DNA of 64,000 nt from Hymenochaete sp. R1 (taxonomy: Eukaryota > Basidiomycota > Agaricomycetes > Hymenochaetales > Hymenochaetaceae), in contig JAFREE010000018.1 in assembly GCA_019400425.1 (NCBI GenBank), positions 62,001 through 126,000 of the forward strand, written 5' to 3'. Shown here one piece after another: positions 48,795-61,428 of the stretch. A program made the position numbers and the translations under genes. Within the stretch, counting starts at the first letter, position 1. The number at the start of each line of letters is the position of its first letter. The notes beneath the pieces are model-generated. The model had not been told where the DNA came from and did not search any database. It saw nothing but the letters and a program-made list of their open reading frames with translations.

Positions 48795-49813
48795 TGGTTG
48801 GATCGGTTCGCGGTCGTTGTCGCCATCATCTAAGCGAGCCAGGGCGTCGCGGACACGTCTCTCCATGTCTCACTCATCCCTCATCCTCATCCTTCTCCAT
48901 TTTCTTTCGATTATCGAGCTGGTAATTGACTTGCGCTCCGTGCGCTTGTTTGCAGTGGGGCGGGGAATGAGACTTACCACGCGATGAACGACTCGTGATA
49001 GAACAACCTCGTAAACGACCGTCGCCTTGGTCGACCCTTTTCACCATCAAACGACAGTCGACGTTGGCGTATGCAGCTACTTCTCTTCCGAGACATATAT
49101 TGTAGAGCCTGAGCATCTTAATGCACGGGGTCCTCTCTTTCGCACCTCACTACATCTCACCAACGAACGAGCCAGCAAAGACACCAACCTCGAGCGATAC
49201 ATGCATAAATAACAATATCTCGACTCACCAGTGAATCACAAAATGCAGAGCACGGGAGACGATCGAATGCTTGCTCCGTTGGCCAGGCGCCTGGTATCAG
49301 TATCCACAAGGCATAGAGGAATGCGATCCGTGGTAGCCTGTTCGAGATGCGCTTCCTACACTGTCTTCAGAGCCTTGGCTTCAATCTATTGACACAGCTG
49401 CAAGTCTAGCTGTTGGAATGGAGGCTCTTGCAGCTTTTCGTTGGTGTTATGAAAGCGTCGTGTGTGTATCGATTACGGGCGTCGAGTGCGTTGTACAATA
49501 AGGTCTTTCTGGTACTGGGAATTGCAGGTACGGCAACAAGGGTTTCATATTTCTTGCGGTGACCCTCATTCTTGTCTTCAGGTATAACTTCGAAGTGGTT
49601 CTAAGCGTTTTGCCGTTGGGCCCAGAGCTTGATGTGGGATGACGCTTGGGGTTAGGGTTCTGAACTTGGTCGTTCAACCCATCCCGCCTTGCTGATCAAG
49701 ATTGTCCTGTTTTACGCGTTGCCTGAAGCTCAAGAAAAGGCTTGTATTTTCCCGTAAAATTCTGGTAGAATTGGCTGAGTATGTGATGGCTTAAAGGTGA
49801 GCTGAAGAACATC

Positions 49814-49848
49814 TTAGGGTTAGCAGCCGCCTGATCACCCTAACCCTA
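49814..49848 (+). repeat. Telomere-like motif pair, copy D
   Basis: TTAGGGTTAG at 49814 and CCCTAACCCTA at 49838-49848 face each other. The palindrome that follows in B and C is degraded here (ATATCAGGCA). Confidence 0.75.
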
Positions 49849-50743
49849 TTACCATATCAGGCAATTCCTACTTCCTTGCCACGAAACAGTTGGGGTTAGA
49901 ACGTCGTGGTCTCTCTGTTCGGGTCTGTGCTCGTCCACGATATCGTCGACGTTGTTGAGGTCGTCGTAGTTGATTGGATTTGGCTGGACGCGGAGCTCTT
50001 AGCTCATGTCGACGGAAGTAAACACGAAGCTCACCGGAAGCAAACCGTACTTTGGTATGCACCTTGGGTAGTACTGGACTGAAAGGCACCTTGCTTCATG
50101 CCGGCGTAGCAGCATTAAATATTGAAGGTCCATAGGGACGCAAATGCACGGCGTATACGACCGTTGTAGATTTGGACGTGTTTTGTTGTCGTAAGGGTAC
50201 TCGCAGTCGTCATCCAGCACTCACATTCTCCACGCCTGGTTTTGGTCTTCATACGCCAACGGATTACCGCTACCAACATTCCTGCATGTTTGAAGGGGAA
50301 GCTTTGCTCTCACGTGAATTTTGACTTCGAAACCCAGGAGAATGATATCGACAGGTGCTGTGGTGTTAGAGCCGACGGAGACACCCAGAGTGTCTGTGCA
50401 ATCAGTCCGAATGATGCTTGCTCGCTTCAAGGGTCCGTCCTCAGGCTCCTGTACACTCGACATGCTACCGCTGTTGGTCGTCTCTGTCAAACGTGAGCTT
50501 CGTTGGGGCTCTGAAATCGATGGTGAGAAAATCCTGCTCAACGAAGGCAGAGTCGGCGACGAGTTTACATTACGAGCGGGGAAGGGGTCACTGTTGTCAA
50601 ACGCGGCGATCCAGTTGCCTCGATCCCCTCGGGATTACGACACGCGTGCTCTTCTGCGCAAGCTAGGGCTGAAAACTGGATGGGCGTTTTTCAAGCCGGA
50701 TGCGATGCATTCTTTTTCTCTCCCCCGCCTCCATCGTCGAAAC

Positions 50744-51345
50744 ATGGAATACCGCGGGAAGCCAATATGCCGTGCTAGATATCCTTCATTTACCCTGGTT
50801 GTGAGGAAACATTGGCTCAAGTCTAGCTTCTCATGCGTCTATCGACCGAAAGGCCTTCTTTCATGGCACAGTGAGCCGATGGGACGCGTTCAACCGTGCA
50901 TGCGCGTTGTGAATCCCCCGAAAACAGATGAAGATTGGGCAATGGTAAGTACAGCTTATTAATATATAATTCTATCGCTCATGTCGCTTCTATAGAAAAC
51001 CATAGATCACCGAGACGAAGGGGAGGAAGAAATATTAGAACTGGTACCACCTTCCAGAAGGATCCTCGAAACCATAGTAGAGGAAATACCAGAATCACCT
51101 GTCGTCCAGCCAGCAATCCTTCAATCGGACGTTAGCTCTCTGGATTTGGACGCCGATGAACCTGTTTTCTCCGATTGTCCAAAAACTCGGCGACGGGGAC
51201 GCGTCGGACGAGTATTTCACGTACGCCTTTTTTTCCGTTTCTCTCTTCAGTTTACAAATACTAATTAATCTCACTTGGTTAGACGTGCAAAAGCTTCATG
51301 GAGCACAAATTGATTTTTAGGAAGAGCAAGACCATTATCACTTGA
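50744..51345 (+). CDS. Repeat-borne 162-aa protein, copy D (unrecognised)
   Basis: Exons 50744-50944, 50996-51220 and 51283-51345 (201, 225 and 63 nt) encode 162 residues starting MEYRGKPICRARYPSFTLVV. The basic block TRRRGRVGRVFH is conserved; the last exon differs from the other copies at its end (LIFRKSKTIIT). Only in this copy does the frame also run open upstream to an ATG at 50342, which would give 296 residues (MISTGAVVLEPTETPRV at the N-terminus). The other three copies break that extension, so I favour the short form. No domain recognised. Confidence 0.65.
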
Positions 51346-54239
51346 CTCCCAAATTGGACACGTCCGTGCCCTCCTTCTAAATAAACAATTATCTCTGTTT
51401 TACTGTTTTCCTATACTTTGCGACTTTTTTAGACTTCGTAACTTTGGAATTTCTCTTGGATTTTTTCTCCTCAGTCTTCGACCTTTGTTTTGACCTTTTT
51501 TTGCTGTCAGAGTAATTGGTTTTCATTTGACCCTACAATGCAAAAAGCACTCTTTAAGGAACGCAGTTTCCGACGTATCGAGAGACCTTGCTCGGTGTGA
51601 AATGTGCGCGTACATGGGAGTGGATCAGCCGGTGAGCTGGTCGGCCAACTTGTTCGTTGTGAAGGCTAACGTATTGCAGTAGGGAAGAGAGCTGGACCTT
51701 CTTAACCCGGTTATCATGTGTAGCTGACATGCTTCAACATCATGATATAGTGTTTTTATTCACATTGGTGCTTTGTAGTAGACCAATCGTCAAGAAAGCC
51801 CAGCGCCATTACTCGCCTCCGGCTCTCTTCGATCATGAACCTGGATACTTCGGAGCATCTAAAAGGGTTTCTTCCTTGATCATGACTACCGCTCACTTGA
51901 AATCGCCTGCTTGCTCGGACATGCAGCATGCAGCATGCAGCATCCCGCATGCCTCAGTCGATCTACGATATTGTACAGCCCGGATCCATGACAGCAGAGT
52001 GGTTTTGAAACAGTACGCCGTCGTTTTTGGTATTATTCTTTCTTCTTCACTGTGAGTATACGCTTGAGGCCAATAGAATTTGTTGAACATTTACCAGCAA
52101 AATTACGATCATGATGCAACAACGACCATTGAAGAGACCTTGTCTCGAACCAAGTATGATTAACCTCTTTTAGCGTTGCCCGCTTCCAAACCAGTTCCCG
52201 GGTATAAATGCGGAGAAAGCTGCATCTTATGTGAGTGATATTAATTGTTGAGCTAGTATCATTCATGATATGTACTCCAGTCCTTTGTTTAAAATTGTTT
52301 TCCGATGACTCATTGGACCATACGGTAGCCTTCATATGGTTTTGATGAACTAGTGCTATCATCTTGCGCCAGATGACCGCATTGTGATCTGTGCTCCTTC
52401 ACAAAATTGAAGGGATAGTTGGCTTGGAAACAACTCTGCGTCTGTACTACGACTCGGAGGAGGCAAACGTCGCATATCCGCCAGGATTTGGCACAGAATT
52501 AAAAGCAGAGTAGATTGTAAGTGACTTAAGTCTAGTATTGGGCACTGCGCTGATCTATGACTCTGACAGGTAATTTTTCGCAGATAATTAGTATAGCTTA
52601 CAGCGGACGAAGCTTGTACAATGAATCAGGAAGTATACTTAAATCCTGCAAGTAATTCCGAGTGCATTTGCGAGTCTACCCCTCCTCTGTGTTTGGAAGT
52701 CGACTTTTCTTGAATCTCGAAGAAGCCGCTGAGCATGGGGTCGCCATTCAAGGAATACGTGCGCCCCAGTATTTTGTCCCGAGCAAATTGTCAGATAGTC
52801 TTATATGCAGTCTGAGGACGTGACTGGGAGAGGGTGCTACAGATTTAATTTCCAACCCGAACCAAATTCACGAAGAGGACTACCCCGTCGATTCTGCGCA
52901 CGGTTCTGTCCATGAGTGTGTTTTTAGAGACTAAAATGGAGTTGGTGGCCGAGGCGTCGAATGCACTGTATAGCGTAGAGCACATCGCCATTACTCAAGC
53001 AGGCTTGGTCCAGATTTTATAGTATCGGAGTTGTCCTTGTTCAAGTTGTTGAGTTAAAAAGAATACACGCGACTGGATGCGGACAACAGAAGTAGTCAAG
53101 TACTGGCGCTGGCGCCCATCTCATTTTCGCACGGGGTCATATGGGACAGAGGATCGGCACTCCAAGTTGCTGCTTGCTTGCTTTCTGGAGGAGCAAGGTC
53201 TGCTACGTCCTGTCTTACTCTCATTCAGTAATACGCTCTCAACGACAGCTCTGATAATATGCAACAAGATGACCTCTTTCGTTTCGCCCAATGTTTTTTA
53301 TTGCCGATGGAAAAGGGCCGCTATAGTTTTGCCTATTCTTTCACGAGTATCAACCGGTGGCAGCTAATGTGCGCACCCATCCACTGGACAAGTGGATGTA
53401 GAGAAAGCTAGCCTCTTCGCCCGTTTCTAGAGAGACCTGACTAAATTCTGCCAGCGCAAAATACTCTCCAGTGAGAGGCATTAAGCTTTCGACGAACTCC
53501 ATGGATACTATGGATGCGAAAAGGAACTCGAGGTCAGCGTTGGTTAACACATTAAAGAGCACCAAACGAAATAGGGAATAGGAATCGAGAAGAAAGCTTC
53601 TTATGAAGGAGCGCTGCGCAGTTGCAACAGGTCGATCGTATGTCGCGTTACTTGAGGACCACCTTCCCCTTGCAGACGGTTCTATTTGCCCATCACCGTG
53701 ATCAACTGATCGGAGATGCAATTACACGCGCAAAGCAGCTGGAGAGCCATAGTCATAGTGATGTCTGATGGTGTTTGGAACTGAACTGATAATCTGTTTG
53801 CTCCTGACGGTGACCGTGGGCAGCCGTGGGCGGCCTCGACCGTACGGTCATTGCGCTTAGATCCGAATCGGAAGGCAAGAGCGCATAGATCCATTCACTC
53901 GTATACGCGTATATGTCGGATTCTACGCAGAAAGGGGGAACTGAACTACCCCTTCGCCTTGGCACGCGACTCATTTCGTAGATTTTTCTTCTTTTGATTG
54001 ACTTTCATCTCTCATACACGCCCTCTTGGAGCTTGTTAGAAAACGCCTCAGGGTACAGACGAACAACACTTCAGGGAAGAATACCCTAGCACGGGTCGAC
54101 TTATTGTTATAAAGACCACGATCAATCGGAAAGCAGCATCTGCGCTTCCTCCCTCGTCTACTTCGCGGTTTGGTCAGCCGTCACGTTTCCTAGGGTTTTT
54201 TCTTCTCCCTTCGTTCCAAGGACCGCGTCAAACTGACCC
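51346..54239. other. Long stretch without a supported gene
   Basis: AT-rich sequence with short frames. A CATGCAG triplet repeat lies at 51920-51943. A 123-codon minus-strand frame (53350-53721) has a hydrophobic segment but no recognisable motif. No gene supported. Confidence 0.45.
51920..51943 (+). repeat. CATGCAG short tandem repeat
   Basis: Three to four tandem CATGCAG units in non-coding DNA. Confidence 0.8.
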
Positions 54240-56079
54240 ATGTCTATGCCCTCTGGCCTTGACGTGTCTTTCGCCCTCGTCGCTCGGAATGCAGAAGTCC
54301 ACAAGTTCATTGGACCTGATCTGGTCGCTGCTATGGTCAAGAACAACACGGTCGGGGGATACCTATGTACTCTGCTGGCGACGGCCGTCATATATGATAC
54401 GCGTTCGTCTTATTCTTTCTTGATCTTTTGCGTGTTCTTCTTGGGACCTAAGCTCCGATTGTTGGCTGTCTTGCGATTTCTACAGTGTTAACCCTGGATC
54501 AAGAGGTACGTTTATATCGCACTACATCAACCATTCACATTGACTCATCGATTACATGGATAGGCTCGATACTTTTGGGTACGCCTGGCTTTCATAGGCT
54601 TTCCTCTACGTCCTTTGCATTCTTGTGAAGAGCTAAAAAAAATGCTTCCGAAGGGTAGTGCGCGCCCGTGTCTACAACGAGTATCGTATTCTTCATGGTG
54701 AGTTAAACTTGCATCCGTCACCAGGCTCATGTAAGCACGTGGTAGTGGGATGACTGACTTAATACTTAGAACCGATACATTGGCATCGTTGGCGCCTTTG
54801 CCGGGGTATTCAGTATGAAACTTAGCTTGGGTCAGGATGCGAAGTCGTTGATGCGCTCGGATTTTTGCAGTGAACTATTACGGCGCCTCAACGGACGAGT
54901 AGGTTTACTGCTTACCTTTGAAAGACTTGATACTAAAGTCCCTGTCTCAACAGATGTATGAATTTTTTGACAAAGTCGAAAGAATATTCTTGAAGTTTGT
55001 GTTCATAGGCCTGCTTGTTGAATGGCTCACAAATATGTCTTGTGCGTCACATTATTAGTCGATTTCACTCGCGTACTAACGACGAAAAGAAGACGCAATC
55101 ACTATCATCGCTATCGATTGTCCGTGCGCGTGCTCTTCCCACCCAATGATTGTGCTGAACAATATTATAGACATATTAACAGTCAGAGTGTTGGCTCTGT
55201 ATCAAGATAGTGAGCATTTTTTCCATGCTCGATGTGGTAGGGATCGAGCCTCAACATCGGTCAATAAGCGGAAAAAAGACTTTCAGTCATTCTCTTTACA
55301 TTGCTAATAGTTGAGTCACTCGCAAAACTGGGTACGACATCCTATTCTAGCTACCTTCAAAACCGTAAGCAAGCCTTTTTCTTATTCTGCGGGTTTTTCA
55401 ATTATGTTTTGTTGACAGTTGTCGCTGCGAGCCTTTCCGGAGGTCCGACTGTTTGTACTGATGGTGGACAAGTACCAACTTTCCTGTATCTCGTCGACTG
55501 GTGCGCAGTGTGTTACGTTACTGCAATTCCTGCTTTTTGGCTGATTACTGCAATAGGCTCGTTCCTCTTGCGTACGGCACTATGCTCATGTTTCTAGGTG
55601 TTCGGAAGGCAATACAGTACAGGCGAACAAACGGATTTCGTGGTTACCGACTGGTCAATGTTCTCATCAAAGATCAAATTATATATTTCTCCTTGTACGC
55701 CTTCTCGCTCTTTGAATTGGCGCCTCAAATATGATTTTTTTGGCACTTATTTTCAACTTTCTCTCTGTCTAGAGCGATACTCTGCTCAATTCTCAAGATC
55801 TTCGGAGCCAAATATGGGACAACGGCAGTGCTGGCGACAATATTTGCTGGTTTAGGTAGCCCGACTATCTTGTGCATTCTCGGAAACAGGATGTTTTTCA
55901 ACCTCAAAGAGGCGGCGGAGGTAGGGATGCGTGGGACTGTCTGGGACTCTTCATTAAATGAGACGAGCATTTGCTTCGGGAAACCTATTGCTCTTCCGGA
56001 ATGGTGCGTTCTCAATAACTTCTTTGCTTCCCTGCTCTTGTTCAGATCATCGTGTTGCTTTCTTTGCGTTGAATTCTGA
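54240..56079 (+). CDS. DUF6533-like multi-pass membrane protein, possibly decaying
   Basis: The start at 54240 (MSMPSGLDVSFALVARNAEV) leads to TVGGYLCTLLATAVIYDT and, after an intron, LTLDQEARYFW: the N-terminal DUF6533 signature of agaricomycete seven-helix proteins. Later exons give hydrophobic segments (NRYIGIVGAFAGVF near 54772-54815, AFFLFCGFFNYVLLTVVAAS near 55365-55425, and ILCSILKIFGAKYGTTAVLA near 55775) and the family C-terminal block ILGNRMFFNLKEAAEVG. The exon borders are troublesome: no clean donor follows VIYDT (the expected place reads GCGTTC), some segments do not join in frame, and an intron after ALPEW would create a stop. It may have mixed or rare splice sites, or be a pseudogene. 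Members of this family are of unknown function. Confidence 0.5.
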
Positions 56080-56554
56080 CCAGATTTTCCCATACCTCCT
56101 GAATTTAGTGTACAATCCGAGGCATCCAAAGACTCAGGGCTGTCAGTGCAAAGCGATTCTACGACAGACAACAGGAAAGTAGGGTCAGCGTTGTAGCTGT
56201 CCATAGCTCCTTGACTCGAGGCTGCTTTGACCAAGAGCCAGAGGTCGATTCTTCAAAATTTCATTGTATTTGTATCGAAATTTTATGAGGATTGGACGTG
56301 ATTGCTTTTCAAAAAAAGCTCCAGCAACGTAAGTAAGTTTGCATCTTGCCAGGGACTTTCTCAGATGCGCAAAGTCGTGGGCCGGATAATATGCGCCGCT
56401 GTGCTAGTGCACCTTACCCCTCCATTTCCTGTCACTTTCAGGTTCTTCATCACGGTGCCCCTCAGCTACTGTTTTTTGTGGAGTTAACACTCTTTGTCCC
56501 CTCTTTCTCTCTTCCTTTCGCTGTCCTCTTTATATAGAACGTCGGTACTCACAA
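56080..56554. other. Intergenic stretch upstream of the tandem pair
   Basis: Short frames without motif; TTTATATAG lies at 56529-56537, about 20 bp before the next start codon. Confidence 0.45.
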
Positions 56555-57930
56555 ATGCCCGAGGGTCATAGCAGTGGCAAAAGGCAGCGCACTCCGGATG
56601 ATAAGGGTAGTCCCCGCCCGCCACCGGCATCCCGTGCTGCAGCTAGTACTCAACGACTTGGGAGTCCTTCTGGTCGATTGAATATGTATCATTCACATAC
56701 GTCTCGGCCGGTTCCAGGTGTCGTGGAACGTTCTGGTGCCTCTTCTAAGCAGCCTAATTTAGACGTACTTCGTCCACTTGGCCTTGGAGATTTTAAGAAG
56801 CTAACGACAGAGTTTTGTGGAATGTTGGAGGGCGTCCAGCGCGAGAAATTTGTCGCGGATGAACGTACAATCATGTACGTAAGTACACATTCTAGCCATG
56901 CGAAACAGTACAAGGATATCCAGGACTTCTTTCAACAACTACGATCATCATCAACTGATAGCTCGGAGGAAACGGAGGCTAGACGTCACTATCTCAGAGC
57001 GTGGTGTGCTTTTCGCCTCCTTGTCATTGATTCTTGTCTGTTTCACATCCCCTTACAGCAGGAAAAGGCGGTAGATAGGACTTGTGCATTCTGGTTGCAC
57101 CTTCGTTACCTCTTGAATGAAATTGTTGGACGCATCGACGAAATAGCGAAGTTAGAAAGTACTACTGCCAGCGTTTCCGATGACTTGGAAGAGACTGAAA
57201 GGCTCAAAGTTTTGCAAAAAACGTTAAGGCAGAGAAGCAAAGAATTTGTACAAGCTGCTGGTGAGTATCTAATAAATCTTTCGTACCATGTTTGACCAAT
57301 GGAATAGAATGTCAAGCAAGTTTTTTTGAGGGATCTCGCGATCTCGAGACCGACGTCATCCTCTACGAGCACATAGTGGAGGACCAAATAGCCAAATTCA
57401 AGTCTGGCTCACGACCCTTGCTTTCCGCGGCTATTGCAAAGTCATTCGAAACTATCAGGGCGAACATCGACTCCGAATCCCGTCATAAATATACATGGGC
57501 CTCGAAGCAAAGAATCAAATTCGACTTTTTGAACTTCCGCCTGCTCGACTCGGAAAAGAGACTTCACATCATAGTGTATCACAGGACAATCCGGAGTATT
57601 ATGGATGGTCCAGAAAAGTCACGCAAGGTAGACCGGTTAAATGCCTTACTTGATCAAAGACAGAGGGGTCTCATCCAGTTTGGCGAACAACTCAAGGATG
57701 AGTGGAAGAAGGAGCAAAAGGAAGAGGGTGATTTACGGGTCTGGATTCAAAGATCTCTTGATGCTTATGATCCTATCCATCTGATCAAACAGGCCGAACT
57801 CCAGGTCTTGAAGGATGTAATCCGAGGTATCACGAGAGGGTATAATGAGCGAGTGAAAGACGCTGATTTTATCCACAAGGAGGTTGAAAAACTCGAAGGG
57901 GAAATAAATGACGAGAAAGGTTTGGATTGA
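56555..57930 (+). CDS. Unrecognised nuclear-looking protein, tandem copy 1
   Basis: Exons 56555-57260 and 57308-57930 (47-bp phase-1 intron) encode 442 residues. The N-terminus carries a short basic motif and Pro-rich patch (SGKRQRTPDDKGSPRPPPAS), likely a nuclear localisation signal, followed by a disordered Ser-rich linker. The rest is helical: a block with RRHYLRAWCAFRLLVIDSC and HLRYLLNEIVGRIDEIAKLE, then after the intron CQASFFEG and TDVILYEHIVEDQIAKFKSG. The C-terminal third is coiled-coil-like (Lys/Glu-rich). It is paralogous to the next gene over its whole length with the same intron position. No known domain recognised; a structural or nucleic-acid related role is only a guess. Confidence 0.7.
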
Positions 57931-58317
57931 TGCTACCCGGGCCCCGTTTCATGTGCGTTATATCACAGCTGTTACCTTTATGAATGGCGCCCACTGGCAC
58001 TAGCGCATGTGCATGCATGAACAAGGGTTTGCAGATGGTCTTGTGCATTCAGGTAGTTTTGTACTTTGTATTAAGACCCTTCTGTTCCATCGAGCCTCGA
58101 GCTCATTTGCAGCACGAAAATGAATCCCGTAATTTGCAGATGCTCACCTAAAGCAAAGACGAACGAAAACGCATATATAAACAACCATTCTTTTCCTTGT
58201 GTCATCTTCGTCCATACATTACCATACTTCACTTGGTAACTCATCTACAACATCCTAGCCATACCAGCTCTTTCCGCAGTTGATCTCCCGGTCTTTTTCC
58301 ATTGGTTTTATTCCCGT
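57931..58317. promoter_or_regulatory. Intergenic region of the tandem pair
   Basis: Contains a good TATA-like TATATAAA at 58173-58180, 138 bp upstream of the second start codon, and a pyrimidine-rich leader after it. Confidence 0.5.
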
Positions 58318-59796
58318 ATGTCTACGAGTTCTAGGAAAGGAAAGAGGCAACGTAGCCCAGAACATGGAAGCCCACGTCCGCCACCTGCATCCCGTGTTGC
58401 AACTGCCCCTCAGCCGTCCAACGAGACTTCCGGCTTGATGGATATCGTCCAACCTTCTTCAGCTCGCCCTGCACCAAGCCCCACTCCCAGTAACGACCCA
58501 TCATCAGAGGGGCCCTCTCTCTCTACTGGAGGGTCCTCTTGGGACACGATCTTTTCACGTCCCAGTCATAAACCAGTCCGTCCCATTGAGATAACAGATG
58601 GTATGGTCAGCCTCGACGCATTTCAGACACGAGTCGATAAATTCTGCGAATCAATGAAGAATCTGGAGGTCAGCTCTAAGTTTGCCCATGATATAGCCAA
58701 GTGGACAAAGAAGAGTGTCGGTAAATCTGTCCAAGATTACAGGATGATTCAGGCCGAGTTCAAGTCCTTGAAGAAATCGCTGGAGCAGTCAGACTTGTCA
58801 ACGTCTAGGCGTTACTATCATAGAACATGGCTTACCGCTCACCTTGCCATAATCGACTACTGTGTCGAAGATGTCTCTCACAAGCAACGAGACCCAAGAA
58901 AGTCCGGACATGGAAGCACAAGCATGTTTTGGGAGCATCTCCGGGACCTCCTGAATGGCATTGTCGAGCGTGTTAATGAACTGGGAGATATTGTCGAAGA
59001 AGACAGTATACGAGAACTTTTTGATCTGTACGATTTACAGAAGGCATTGGGAGGGCGGTCCAAAGACTTTGCATGTACTGTTGGTGAGTGACGAGTGATC
59101 GCATTGTTTCGTTTGTTCTGTATGGCTTAAAAGAAACCAGGCTGCCAGGAGAGTTTCTTCGACAACTCTTTGAGTCCCGAATTCGACGTCATTCTCTACG
59201 AGAACATCACAGAAAGATATCTGATTGAAGTTGAGAATGGCGAAAGAGCCAGGATACCTTCGGCCGTCACCTTGTCGTACAACGTAGTCAGATCGAGCAT
59301 CGGCAAACACGCATCACAACCTGAGATGACTGAGTGGCGAAGGTTCGAAATCAATGACGCGATCTTCCGTTTGAAAGATACGGAAGTGAGCATTCATATT
59401 AGAGAACAACTCAAGTGGCTCAAGGAGCTGAAGGTGACGATACCACCGCATGGCTTGAAACCTAGCTCACGATCAATGGATAATTTGAATTTCAAGCTAA
59501 AGAACTTGCTCGACGACCGGCAAGAGGCGATGTCTAATTATGACGAAGAGATCAGGAAAGCTCAGGCAAAGCAAGAAGCGCTAGAGAGGGAGCGAAATCT
59601 AACTCAAGCTGACAACCCATGGGAGGTGGCCAATTCGCGTCTTCTTGCGATCGCGATTCAGAAGAGCGCCGAAGACTACAGCGTACGCGTGAAGGAAGGA
59701 AATGATCTCCAGAACAAGGTAGCGGCAGTCCAAGAAACGACAAAGGAACGCTTCAAGGCTGTACTTCGCTCGAGTCAGGCCTCTAATTCGAAATAG
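58318..59796 (+). CDS. Unrecognised nuclear-looking protein, tandem copy 2
   Basis: Exons 58318-59083 and 59141-59796 (57-bp phase-1 intron) encode 473 residues. The basic/Pro-rich N-terminus (RKGKRQRSPEHGSPRPPPAS) matches the upstream paralog nearly residue for residue, while the linker that follows is diverged. Shared blocks: TSRRYYHRTWLTAHLAIIDY, EHLRDLLNGIVERVNELGD and, across the intron, GCQESFFDN and FDVILYENITERYLIEVENG. The C-terminal part is coiled-coil-like. Conservation of splice position and flanks indicates tandem duplication some time ago, as the two proteins are now well diverged. No domain recognised. Confidence 0.7.
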
Positions 59797-61428
59797 AGCA
59801 GGAATTCATTCGAAAAGAGCTCTTTTGTGCAGAATGTTGTTTGTTAAACCTTAGGGGTACTTTTAGCTTAATAGACCAGTTGTGCGAAAGGTGAGAATGT
59901 GCGTACCGGAACCCATCCTACTGTACAGGTACGCCTCTCTGACGAAAGGTCTCATATTGCATCAGTTCTTATGAGAAATGCGCACCGACAGGGGAAAAGC
60001 AGGGCGATGACCATCCTAAAAATGAAGAGCAGAAGACATTAAAATATTTCTTTCGGGGAGTGGGGAAAAACCCATGGCATCAGATCAAACCATATCAATT
60101 CCATTTCCTCCAGAACGACTCAATACAACATACTTCGCCAAGTTCAGTACCGTAAATGAAATGAAGTGAGAAGCCTCGTTGAAAGTGTGTGTCCGTTTGC
60201 GGCGCATCAAATGGTACGAAGTTATGAATGATCCTGCTGGGTGAATCGTGCTGGCATCGAAGATCCGTTAAGCTGTCTCATATATCCTCTGTCTCTTAGT
60301 AAAGTCCAGCGTTGCCCATCATGGCGCAACAAGCCGATAATGATGTTGATGGCTTTTATATGTGTGAGTGCGATGAGAGTGTAAGTGCAAAGCGAGTTCT
60401 TTATCAAGTTCAAGTTACTCAAGGCGAGTCAATAAAAATCAACTTTTGCTAGATGTAGCAATGATCGACATTCTTGACACGTTTAGCTCCGAACTCTCCG
60501 AACTCAGCTCAGCTGTCTCACAGTCGCGATCACTTCAGTTTCACACCTCCTTCAGGTTTTCGCTCCACCTCGCAGTCAATCTAGGCGCACGCATACGGGA
60601 AAAGATAGTAGGCAATAGAACAGACAGAATAAGGCAGAGTGACATAAAAGACAGGAAGAAGATAGACATGGACTTGAACTTCAGATAGCGCACAAACGAA
60701 ATACGAAAGAAAACCATAGTTGTGCAAAGATGGCAGAAATTTGTATGAGGGTGAAAAGGGGGCTGGAGCTGGGGACAGATGGATGGAAAGAACAGCACTT
60801 GACTAGCGAAGCAGACAATGACGTGAAGAAAGACGGGGAAATTTGATAGAGGTGAATACGGAATTGGAATTTTATATTACTTGATGAAACTGCGAACACT
60901 GAATACAAACAAATACTGTCCGCGACCCCCTTTTGCGCCAGGCCCCTCTTGCGCCGACCCACTCGCCAGCCATTTCCCTCCTAGTAATCTGTTCTCAAAA
61001 AATTCACACACATGTGCGCGTCCATAAGAACGAAATATATGTAATTTGAATGGAAAAAAACGAATGCAAATAAGAGAAATGGAGCATATAAGTGGCTTTG
61101 CGCCAGGGGGGATTGTTTCGGAGCAAAATGCAGGGCCAATTCTCATTATTTTCCTCCAAAACTTCGTTCGTGCGTAGATACTGGATATAGTCGTCTGTAG
61201 TATGAACCCGAGGGCGTCGGATGGACGGAGAGAGTTGTGAGCGCAAAGGGAGTGAGCGAGGGGGGGGAATGTTACATGAAGCGTGATGGTCGACCGCATT
61301 TGGAGATCGGCGCACTCCCGTGACTTTTCGTGCGTGCTTTCGCCGGTTAGACCTTTCGTGTTTTGGTTGGCAACCTCACACTATTACCATCATTTAACCT
61401 TCGGTCGTCATATACTTCCAGTTATTGT
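59797..61428. other. Stretch before the transposase
   Basis: Short frames only. TTTGCGCC-type words recur at 60932-60939 (TTTTGCGCCAGG), 60948-60955 and 61098-61104. They could belong to the left end of the transposon, but no inverted partner is visible before the window ends. Confidence 0.45.

Larger units (their letters stand above)
48795..51350 (+). repeat. Dispersed repeat, copy D
   Basis: About 2.55 kb in the same orientation as B. It begins with the SRSLSPSSKRARAS-reading segment (48803-48845), continues through a diverged middle, the telomere-like pair at 49814-49848 and the 162-residue gene at the 3' end. Confidence 0.8.

Noticed and set aside
50342..50743. Upstream in-frame extension of the copy D gene to 296 residues
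   Set aside because: The same stretch carries frame-changing indels in copies A, B and C, while the part from MEYRGKP onward never does.
53350..53721. 123-codon minus-strand frame with a hydrophobic segment
   Set aside because: No recognisable family, no splice partners, and it stands alone in an AT-rich gene desert.
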